NCBI RefSeq assembly: GCF_002871795.1
Contig: NZ_PNHL01000003.1
Location: 85,392-149,391, forward strand
Reading direction: 5' to 3'
Origin: Brachybacterium sp. UMB0905
GTDB taxonomy: Bacteria > Actinomycetota > Actinomycetes > Actinomycetales > Dermabacteraceae
DNA length: 64,000 bases
The stretch's first letter is position 1, and the number at the start of each line of letters is the position of its first letter. The notes under the pieces are model-generated. The model was not told the origin of the DNA. It searched no databases and worked only from the letters and a program-made list of their open reading frames with translations. A program made the translations under genes and the position numbers. Shown here piece by piece: positions 35,139 through 42,612 of this stretch.

Positions 35139-38100
35139 TCAGCGGCGGCGGCGCGCCACCAGCAGTCCGGCCCCCGCCAGCAGCAGGGATGCCCCTGCCA
35201 GCAGCGGGATGAGCGCCTCGGTGCCGGTGCGCACGAGGGGTCCGCCGGACCGGCCCGGCGCCTGGTCACCGGCGCCCGGCCCACCGGCGCCAGGACCGGG
35301 GTTCTGTCCCGGTGCGCCCGGCTGCTGCGGACCGCTGTCGGAGGGCGCTCCGGGCGGCAGCAGCAGGTAGGTGCCGTTCGAGGGCCCTTCGAAGACGAGC
35401 GTGCCGTCCTTCAGGGTCGAGCGCACGGGGATCCGGGTGCCGTCGGCGAGGATCCGCAGCACTCGCTCCCCCTTCTGACCGGGCACGGTGATCTTCGCGG
35501 TCAGCGGCGCATGCAGCGTGCTGAGGGTCAGCACCCGCGCTCCCCCTTCCGCGTTCTCGATGCTCGCGCTCAGCGCGTCATCGCTGCGGAAGGTCGAGGT
35601 CGCGGTGACGTCGCCATCGCGTAGGGTGCGCACCGTCAGCTCGATGCTCACCGTGACCTCTGCCTCCACGGTGCCGCCATCCGGGCGGGTGGCGAGCACG
35701 GTGACGGTCTGCTTCCCGTCGCGCAGGACGCTGCCGGGGGCCAGGCGGATCTGCACTCCGGCCTCGTCGGCCGCCTCGGCGCTGCCATCGAGCGTGGCGG
35801 TGAACTCCTCGAGCACCTGCTCGGCGAGCGCAGCCTGTTCCCCGAGCAGTTCACGGTCGATCGTCAGCTCCACGGTCTCAGGTCCGCTGAGCTCGAGCAC
35901 CTCACGCAGGGTGAAGGCCCGGGCCTCCGTGGTGGTGTTGCCGGCCAGGTCGGTGGCGATCACCGTCAGGACGTGCTCGCCGGAGGCGAGATCCGCGGTT
36001 GTGACCGTGGCCTCGAGCATCTCCTGCGCCGCCGCGGTGCGGGCCCCGCTCGCGCGGAAGATCGCGGCCGGGGCCTCCTTCTCCGGCGCGGTCGTCTCTG
36101 CCGGAGCGTCCTCGGCCGTGGCCGCCGCCGCAGCATCGGCCGCAGCCTCAGCCTCTCCGTCGGCCGCATCCTCCGGCTCGAGGTCGCGCACGTCCACCAG
36201 GGCGTCCTCGACGCTGTGCTCGGTGGTGGCCAGCTCGGTGACTGCCTCGTGGACCACCGTGCCGTCGACCATCACCTGCAGGCTCGCCAGGTGCGGATCC
36301 TGGGCGGCGATCTCCAGCTCGGGCCGATCCTCGAGGACCTCGGAGTCCTGCACGCCCTCGATCTCGACGGTGGGGGCGTCCTGGTCGAGCACGACGGGGA
36401 TCAGGCCTACCAGGACGTTGCCGTTGGCGTCGGAGAACTGCAGCAGCAGGGTGTCGCCGTCGGCCACGGTGAGGTCCGTGGAGAACTCGCGCCGGTTGGA
36501 AATCTCGCCGGGGCTGGAGAAGTCCATGCGCTCCACGACGGTGGAGTCGTTGAGCCTCAGCGCATAGCCCCAGCCGTCATCGGAGGCGGTGCCCACGAAG
36601 TGGACGTCGGGAGCGTTCGTGTAGAGGGTCCCGCCCACCAGCGTCGGCTCCTCGACGGTGAGGCTCGGGGCGACCACATCGACGTAGATCGCCACGCCGC
36701 GGTCGTACCGCACGGTGCCATCCGCATCGGTGATCACCATGCGCACGTGGTTCTCCCCGGTCGCCACGGGCACGTCCACGGTGAAGCTGCCGTCCTCGGC
36801 GATCTGCGCGGGGATAGGCGCGGGGTCACGGTAGGAGCCGTCCTCCCCCACGCGGTTGCCAGGCGTCAGGGTGAGGGTGCCGCCGCCGGGCAAGGTGCCG
36901 TGCAGGGTGAGCACCTCACCGGAGGCGTCGATGTCCGGGGTGTCGCCGGGCACGAACATCGCGCCGACCTCCGGCAGGAACTCGACGCCCTCGAAGGTGG
37001 GCATCTCCCAGGTCTGGGCGGGGGTGCGTCCGGACAGCGGGATCGCGGTCGCGTCCTTGTTCACGCCGTCGGAGGCCACGAGGGTGATCGCCGCGGCGTC
37101 CTCCGCCGGCGTCACCGTGATCTCGAAGCTTCCGTCGGGACCGACCTCGACGGTCTGATCGCCCGCGCTCACGGTGAGCTCGGCGCCCTCCCGTTCATCG
37201 GTGACGGTGCCGCCGATGGTGACGGTGCCATCGTCGCTGATCATGGCGCCGCCGTCGGTGTCGGTCTCGAGCGCGGTGATCTCCAGCACCGGGGCGGTGG
37301 AGTCATAGGTGACGGTGACGCTCTGCTCCTGGAGCACCTGACCATCAGCGCCCAGACCCTCGACGAGGATCTCCTGCTCCCCCTCGCGCAGGGGCACGCC
37401 GACGCGGAACCGGCCGTTGGAGGAATCCACGACCTCCTCGCCCACGCGCACCTCGACGATATCGGAGGAGACGTAGCCGTTCAGCAGCAGGGTGCCGTCC
37501 TGCACCAGCATGGAGCCGGGGCCGATAGGGGCTGCCGCGAACTGCTCGGCGCTGTCGACGATGAGGGTGGTGGGCTCGAAGACCTGCGTGCCCACCCCGA
37601 GGTTGAATCCGGCATCGAGCACGGAGACGGTCACGTAGGGGGCCTGCTGGGCCTCGACCTCGATGACGTAGCCGCCATCGGGCGTCTCGGTGACGGGCAG
37701 CTCCTGACCCGCGGCATCGGTGGCCGTGGGCGCGGCGAGAACGCCGGAGCCGTCTTCGATCACGGTGAAGGGCAGCTGACCGCCCTCATAGGCGCCGAAC
37801 TCGATGACCGGGGCGGTTGCATCGATCCCGAAGGGCAGGTCCACGTGCTGCCAGGGCTGATCCTCGGACAGCCGGGTGCTGACGCGGTAGGTATACCGAC
37901 CATCGGGCAGCGCGACGAAGTCCGCCTCCTGGGCGTCCCAGGTGATGCCGTCGAAGGTATAGCCGGTCCACTGCAGGGCGCGGGGGTCCTCGACCGCGGC
38001 GAAGTCTCCCAGCAGCGGCCGCCGCAGATCCTGCTCCTCACCGATCACCGTGACCTCCTCGCCGGAGGCATCCAGCACGGTGTAGCGCGCCTCGGCGGCG

Positions 38101-40520
38101 TTGCGCAGGAGCATGAGGTTCGCGGCGATGGTGTCCATATCGCCGTCACCGTTGGGCGAGAGCCAGAACTCGCCCATCTCGCTGCGCAGCGGGAGGGTCT
38201 GCCCGGCCCAGCTGGTGAGCAGCTCGGTCTGCACGCCCAGATCCGCGAGGTCCTCGCCGGCGGGCAGGAGAATCGGCTCAGCGTTCCACTCCCCCGCGAA
38301 GCCCAGGAAGGGAACCCGCAGATCAGGCTGCTGGGCATCAGCCGCTTCGAACAGCACCCAGCCGCCCAGGAAGTGGGGGTCGGTGCTCTCCGGGGTGACG
38401 GTCACCTCGACGGTCGCCGTGCCGCCGGCGGGGACGGTCACGGTATCCGGGGTGCTCACGCTGCCGCCGGAGACGCGCGTGGTGGTGGCAGCGCCGGGCT
38501 CATTGGTCTCGGCGATGACGTCAACCTGCGGCAGGGTGAAGCGCAGGTCCTCGCTGCCCGTGCTGGTGAGGGTCACGGTGAAGGTCTGCGGGCCGTCCAT
38601 CTCGCGCAGCGCGGCCGCGCCCTCGCCGTCGACGGTCGCGATGACCTGGGAATCCAACGCCAGGTCAATCCGGGCCAGGCCCGCGCCGACGCGTCGGGGC
38701 GAGGTGGGCACGCCGGACTCCTCGACCGGGACCTGCGCGGTGTTCATGAGCATGACGGTCGCGAGATCCACACGCTCGGCGCCGGTGACCTCGGGGCGGG
38801 TCTCCGCCAGGTGCTCGAGCAGCAGGGCGCTCAGGCCCGCGACGTTCGGCGAGGCCATGGAGGTGCCGGAGCTGGTGCCGTAGGTGCCGTCGTTGTAGGT
38901 GGAGTAGACGTTGCCGCCGATTCCGGCGATCTCCGGTTCGAAGTCCAGGGTGGGGGTGGTGCCCCAGGACGTGAACGAGGAGGCGGCCAGGCCGTCGGCG
39001 CCCGGGAGGACACCCACCTCATCGGTGATACGGATGGTGGTGGGGCCGGCGGCGACCCGCGCGGCGAGCGCTTCGCCGACGGGGCCGGTCAGGGTGATGC
39101 CAGGAAGGGTCTGGTCCTCCACACCGGCCATGCCGAAGGGGGCATCCTCGGTGTTGTAGACGACCACGCCCTCGGCGCCGGCGGCGATGGCGTTGGCGTA
39201 CTTCTCGGAGAAGGCGATCGCGCCGCGCTGGATCAGGGCGTAGGAGCCGCTGAGGTCCTTCCCCTCGACGTCCGCGGGCTCGGCCAAGCCGATGTCGACC
39301 AGCGGATGGGGCTCGCCGTCATGCTCGCCGGTCGCCGGGGAGTAGGGGATGCCCTCGGCGTCATCGTTCACGTACGCCATGAGCTGCGTGATGGCGGCGT
39401 TGTCGAGGGAGGCGACGGTCAGCGCGGAGCCCTGGGTGCCGGGAGCGCCGACAGTGCCGTCGTCGAGCAGGCCCAGAGCGTCGTCCGCGGAGCCGCTGGG
39501 CGAGAAGTTCTGGCCGTCGTTGCCGGCGGCGATCACGGTGAGCACCCCCGCCTCACGGGCGGCTTCGATCGCGAGGGAGGTGGCGTCCGAGGCGTTCTTG
39601 TGCCCGTTGGAGGAGCCGAGCGACATGTTGATGACGTCCGCATCGAGCTTCACGGAGTCCTCGATGGCGGCCACGATGTCGGAGTCCTTCGCGCCGCCGC
39701 CGGAGTTGGAGAAGACCTTCATCGCCAGCAGCTGAGCGTTGGGAGCCACGCCGTCGAGCTCGCCGGTGGTCGCGAAGTCACCGGGCTGCTCGCCCGGGGA
39801 GCCATTGGCGCCGACGATACCGGCCACGTGCTGGCCGTGTGCGTCGACGACGGCATCGGTGATCTCGTAGCTCTCGTCGGCGTAGTTGTACCCGTCGGGG
39901 ATCTTGCAGGTGAAGCCGGCGTCGGCGGCGGGGTTGATGCGCTGGATCGCGGCAGCACCGCAGTCATCCAGGCGCATGGCGGGATGGCTGGGGTCCAGGC
40001 CCGAGTCGATGATCGACACGACCATGCCCGTGCCGTCGACGTCATGCTGACCGAACGCGGTGGGCACGCCGTGGGTGTCACGGGCGGTGTGCTCGGTGCG
40101 CTCGTAGATGCGTTCGCGACGCACCGAGAGAACCTCGGGCTCGAGGGAGAGATCGGCCAGGCGGTCCCCGGGGACGGTGGCGGAGAAGCCGTTGACGAGG
40201 TAGCCGAACTGGCGATCCACCTGCAGGCCGTAGGTGCTCGACCAGTCCTCGAGCAGCTGCTGCTGGGTGCGCAGGCGGTCCTTCTCGGCGGCGAGCGACA
40301 GCTGCGTGGGCTGGTCGCGCAGCAGGACGATGACCTGCACGGGCGCCGCATCCAGGGCGTCCGGGATGGTGGGGGTGCCGCCCGCCGGTGCAGCGCCGAT
40401 GCCGGGCTTTTCGGGAGGCGGGGAGGGGTCCGCGGCGGCGCCGGTCACGCCCAGGCCCAGGGTTCCGAGGAGGAGGGCGCCGCTGAGGGCGCAGAGTCGA
40501 CGCAGGGGCCTGATGGGCAC
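35139..40520 (-). CDS. Giant cell-surface S8 (subtilisin-family) protease
   Basis: A 1793-residue secreted serine protease. The start is GTG at 40518-40520 with GGGAG seven bases upstream. A signal peptide covers about residues 1-30 and an I9-type propeptide about 60-140. The triad is D172 (SIIDSGLDP), H228 (DAHGQHVAG) and S554 (SSGTSMASP), with N334 (AAGND) for the oxyanion hole. A PA domain is inserted near 400-500. The following 1100 residues are Ig-like and FlgD-like surface domains. A Pro/Gly linker leads to LVRTG, a hydrophobic helix and RRRR, which looks like a sortase-type or membrane anchor. The substrate is unknown. It interrupts the usual rplL-rpoB junction. Confidence 0.93.
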   Translation of the reverse strand: MPIRPLRRLCALSGALLLGTLGLGVTGAAADPSPPPEKPGIGAAPAGGTPTIPDALDAAPVQVIVLLRDQPTQLSLAAEKDRLRTQQQLLEDWSSTYGLQVDRQFGYLVNGFSATVPGDRLADLSLEPEVLSVRRERIYERTEHTARDTHGVPTAFGQHDVDGTGMVVSIIDSGLDPSHPAMRLDDCGAAAIQRINPAADAGFTCKIPDGYNYADESYEITDAVVDAHGQHVAGIVGANGSPGEQPGDFATTGELDGVAPNAQLLAMKVFSNSGGGAKDSDIVAAIEDSVKLDADVINMSLGSSNGHKNASDATSLAIEAAREAGVLTVIAAGNDGQNFSPSGSADDALGLLDDGTVGAPGTQGSALTVASLDNAAITQLMAYVNDDAEGIPYSPATGEHDGEPHPLVDIGLAEPADVEGKDLSGSYALIQRGAIAFSEKYANAIAAGAEGVVVYNTEDAPFGMAGVEDQTLPGITLTGPVGEALAARVAAGPTTIRITDEVGVLPGADGLAASSFTSWGTTPTLDFEPEIAGIGGNVYSTYNDGTYGTSSGTSMASPNVAGLSALLLEHLAETRPEVTGAERVDLATVMLMNTAQVPVEESGVPTSPRRVGAGLARIDLALDSQVIATVDGEGAAALREMDGPQTFTVTLTSTGSEDLRFTLPQVDVIAETNEPGAATTTRVSGGSVSTPDTVTVPAGGTATVEVTVTPESTDPHFLGGWVLFEAADAQQPDLRVPFLGFAGEWNAEPILLPAGEDLADLGVQTELLTSWAGQTLPLRSEMGEFWLSPNGDGDMDTIAANLMLLRNAAEARYTVLDASGEEVTVIGEEQDLRRPLLGDFAAVEDPRALQWTGYTFDGITWDAQEADFVALPDGRYTYRVSTRLSEDQPWQHVDLPFGIDATAPVIEFGAYEGGQLPFTVIEDGSGVLAAPTATDAAGQELPVTETPDGGYVIEVEAQQAPYVTVSVLDAGFNLGVGTQVFEPTTLIVDSAEQFAAAPIGPGSMLVQDGTLLLNGYVSSDIVEVRVGEEVVDSSNGRFRVGVPLREGEQEILVEGLGADGQVLQEQSVTVTYDSTAPVLEITALETDTDGGAMISDDGTVTIGGTVTDEREGAELTVSAGDQTVEVGPDGSFEITVTPAEDAAAITLVASDGVNKDATAIPLSGRTPAQTWEMPTFEGVEFLPEVGAMFVPGDTPDIDASGEVLTLHGTLPGGGTLTLTPGNRVGEDGSYRDPAPIPAQIAEDGSFTVDVPVATGENHVRMVITDADGTVRYDRGVAIYVDVVAPSLTVEEPTLVGGTLYTNAPDVHFVGTASDDGWGYALRLNDSTVVERMDFSSPGEISNRREFSTDLTVADGDTLLLQFSDANGNVLVGLIPVVLDQDAPTVEIEGVQDSEVLEDRPELEIAAQDPHLASLQVMVDGTVVHEAVTELATTEHSVEDALVDVRDLEPEDAADGEAEAAADAAAAATAEDAPAETTAPEKEAPAAIFRASGARTAAAQEMLEATVTTADLASGEHVLTVIATDLAGNTTTEARAFTLREVLELSGPETVELTIDRELLGEQAALAEQVLEEFTATLDGSAEAADEAGVQIRLAPGSVLRDGKQTVTVLATRPDGGTVEAEVTVSIELTVRTLRDGDVTATSTFRSDDALSASIENAEGGARVLTLSTLHAPLTAKITVPGQKGERVLRILADGTRIPVRSTLKDGTLVFEGPSNGTYLLLPPGAPSDSGPQQPGAPGQNPGPGAGGPGAGDQAPGRSGGPLVRTGTEALIPLLAGASLLLAGAGLLVARRRR

Positions 40521-40561
40521 GAAAAGCTCCCGAAAGATCGGAGGGACTGAAGTCCCGGCCC

Positions 40562-40602
40562 AGCCTAGAGTTCACTCAGAGTTCTCTCAGAGCTTTCTCA
40601 TA
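40562..40602 (-). promoter_or_regulatory. Promoter with PHO-box-like direct repeats for the subtilase
   Basis: The minus strand has TAGGCT at 40562-40567 as a -10, placing the start near 40555. Immediately upstream, over the -35 region, the plus strand has three 11-bp direct repeats: GTTCACTCAGA (40570-40580), GTTCTCTCAGA (40581-40591) and GCTTTCTCATA (40592-40602). The 11-bp phase and GTTCAC core are those of Streptomyces PhoP boxes. Binding by a PhoP or RegX3 regulator is inference. Confidence 0.5.
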
Positions 40603-40634
40603 TTTCGAAAGTCACGAAAAGGTCTCAGACAGGC

Positions 40635-40670
40635 GGAAGGGCCGCCCCGCAGATGCGGGACGGCCCTTCC
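40635..40670 (-). terminator. Terminator-like hairpin after rplJL
   Basis: Arms 40635-40650 and 40655-40670 pair over 16 bp with one mismatch around an AGAT loop. It lies 60 bp beyond the rplL stop and before the protease promoter. It would therefore close the rplJL message, instead of the usual read-through into rpoBC. Confidence 0.8.
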
Positions 40671-40729
40671 GATGAGTTGGCGGAGATACCGCCCTCAGGT
40701 GAGGCGCACGCGGTGACGTGCGCGGTCGA

Positions 40730-41119
40730 TCACTTGAGGGTGACGGTGGCGCCGGCCTCCTCGAGCTTCGCCTTGGCGGCCTCGGCGTCCTCCTTCTTGG
40801 CACCCTCGAGGACGGGCTTGGGAGCCTCGTCCACCAGAGCCTTGGCCTCCTTCAGACCGAGGGAAGTCAGGCCGCGCACCTCCTTGATGACGGCGATCTT
40901 CGCGGAGCCGGCGGACTCGAGGATGACGTCGAACTCGTCCTTCTCCTCCTCGGCCGGGGCGTCGCCACCGGCAGCGGCACCGCCAGCGGCGGCGACGGCC
41001 ACGGGGGCAGCGGCGGTGACCTCGAAGACCTCCTCGAACTGCTTCACGAACTCGGAGAGCTCGATGAGGGACATCTCCTTGAAAGCTTCGATGAGCTCGT
41101 CGTTGCTGAGCTTCGCCAT
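40730..41119 (-). CDS. rplL: 50S ribosomal protein L7/L12
   Basis: The 129-residue stalk protein present in several copies per ribosome that recruits and activates translation GTPases. The N-terminal dimer domain begins [18 protein letters not shown]. An Ala/Gly hinge spans about residues 37-58, and the C-terminal domain ([10 protein letters not shown]...KIAVIKEVR) is complete. It follows rplJ by 165 bp on the same strand. Confidence 0.97.
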   Translation of the reverse strand: MAKLSNDELIEAFKEMSLIELSEFVKQFEEVFEVTAAAPVAVAAAGGAAAGGDAPAEEEKDEFDVILESAGSAKIAVIKEVRGLTSLGLKEAKALVDEAPKPVLEGAKKEDAEAAKAKLEEAGATVTLK

Positions 41120-41284
41120 GATGGCGTTCCTTCCTGTCGTGGGACCTGTGTCCCTGCGGTGTTGAACGGCGCGGGTGCGCCCGATGTCACGTGGCGCGGG
41201 TGCGCCAGGTCAAGCGGTGGCCGCTCCGTCGGAGCGACCGGGAACAGCGCTGCGGCTGTGGATGCGGTGGCCGTGAGCCGGGGC

Positions 41285-41803
41285 TCAGGCGGCCTCCTGC
41301 TTCGCCCGCAGCGCGTCCACGGTGCGCGCTGCCTTGGACAGCGGCGCCGCAAACACTGCGGCGGCCTGGGACATCGACGCCTTCATGGCGCCGGCGGCCT
41401 TGGCCAGGAGCACCTCGCGGGACTCGAGGTCCGCGAGCTTCTGGACGTCCTGCTCCGAGAGCAGCTTGCCCTCGAAGTAGCCGGACTTGACCACGAGCTT
41501 CTCGTGATCCTTGGCGAAGTCACGCAGAGCCTTCGCGGGCTCCACCGGCTCGCCCTTGATGAAGGCGATGGCGGTCGGCCCGCTGAGCGTGCCGTCGAAG
41601 ACGTCGATGCCAGCCTCGCGGGCAGCGATCTCCGTGAGCGTGTTCTTCACCACGGCGTAGGTCGTCTCGGAACCCAGCGCGCGACGGAGCTGCTGGAGCT
41701 CCCCCACGCTGAGGCCGCGATACTCGGTGATGACGGCGGCGTCGGAGTCGCGGAACAGCTCCACGATCTCCTGGACCGCGGCCGCCTTCTCGGGGTTCGC
41801 CAT
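41285..41803 (-). CDS. rplJ: 50S ribosomal protein L10
   Basis: The 172-residue stalk base protein that anchors L7/L12 dimers to 23S rRNA. It starts [17 protein letters not shown] at 41801-41803 and has the [17 protein letters not shown] block. The last helix binds L12. L10, with L12, classically represses its own mRNA, and the leader needed for that is recognisable upstream (41945-42035). It is separated from rplA by an 11-kb insertion. Confidence 0.97.
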   Translation of the reverse strand: MANPEKAAAVQEIVELFRDSDAAVITEYRGLSVGELQQLRRALGSETTYAVVKNTLTEIAAREAGIDVFDGTLSGPTAIAFIKGEPVEPAKALRDFAKDHEKLVVKSGYFEGKLLSEQDVQKLADLESREVLLAKAAGAMKASMSQAAAVFAAPLSKAARTVDALRAKQEAA

Positions 41804-41859
41804 GGCCCTCCTTCCAGAGGTCTCTCGCCACCGGGTGAAGGGCGCCCAGACATGAGAAA

Positions 41860-41885
41860 GGCCTCGACACGCAGGTGTCGAGGCC
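41860..41885 (-). terminator. Attenuator-like hairpin in the rplJ leader
   Basis: Arms 41860-41870 and 41875-41885 pair perfectly over 11 bp around a GCAG/CTGC loop. On the transcribed strand the stem is followed by TTTCTC, one of the few pyrimidine-run tails in this window. It lies between the L10 leader and rplJ, where Bacillus-type L10 regulation places its attenuator. Confidence 0.65.
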
Positions 41886-41944
41886 ACAGGGCACGGCGGC
41901 ACCGCACGCCGACAGCAGTCGGGCGGGTGCGACCATGCGGGGGT

Positions 41945-42035
41945 CGCTTCATCACCTGCGCAGGCCATCCCGTGCGGGAGATCTTCGGTCCCCCTCGGGG
42001 TCGAGGGCGACGACCGGCGGTCTTCGGTGGCTCCA
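41945..42035 (-). promoter_or_regulatory. Ribosomal L10 leader
   Basis: On the minus strand CCGAAGACCGCCGGTCG (42011-42027) and GCGCAGGTGAT (41951-41961) are present. The GAAGACCGC...GG and GCGCAGGTGA blocks are the conserved parts of the L10-L12-binding leader known from many Gram-positive bacteria. Binding would regulate rplJL expression. It begins right after the candidate -10. Confidence 0.75.
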
Positions 42036-42040
42036 CAGTA
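42035..42040 (-). promoter_or_regulatory. Candidate -10 of the rplJL promoter
   Basis: The minus strand reads TACTGT, placing the start near 42028, just at the first base of the L10 leader. That agreement is the main support, since the -35 region is poor. The segment 42041-42477 toward adhE holds no gene that I can support. Confidence 0.45.
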
Positions 42041-42477
42041 GCCGAGGGGAACCACGCTGCGCCACGGGGTCAGCGGCGGAATGCGTCACACCTTGCGAGC
42101 ACCGCGGCGCCGCGGGCGCGACAAGCCAGGGGGCGTCACGATTCAGGGAGCTCTGCGACCCAGGAGGCGCCCGGCAATCCCCCATCGGCGGTGATGTCCC
42201 TCACGCGCCATGTTGTCGAAGTGACGCAAAGGGACTCTCGTCCCCGCTACGCCTCGGGCGACCACCCGGACGATCCCGGCGCGCTGCGACTTCGCGGGAA
42301 CGCCGCTCCTCCCCCAGGCTTCATCACATCATCGAATCCGCTGGTCGGGGCGGGACGAAAGACTTGGGGCACTTTCGCCAAGTCATCGCCGATCCGCGAG
42401 GTCCGGGAGCCGACGCCCACCCCACGCCACCACCGCCGACCCCCTACGCGCAACCCTGACCTGCATAAACACCCTTT

Positions 42478-42495
42478 TTGTCGAAGTTTCTTCAA
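42478..42495 (+). promoter_or_regulatory. Rex-like operator candidate upstream of adhE
   Basis: TTGTCGAAGTTTCTTCAA is an 18-bp imperfect dyad. Its outer TTG...CAA and length agree with the redox repressor Rex consensus TTGTGAA-n4-TTCACAA, with two mismatches per half. A second copy of the TTGTCGAAGT half lies at 42213-42222. A possible -10 (TACCGT, 42524-42529) follows. The proposal rests on position and partial match only. Confidence 0.35.
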
Positions 42496-42612
42496 GGGGG
42501 TGGCGCGCCCCGTCGGCCCTGGCTACCGTGATACCTGACGGACACCCAGAGCCGTCGGCCCCACCACCCGGAGGGGCTTCCCGCCGAACCAGGCAAGGAC
42601 CGAGACGAGATC

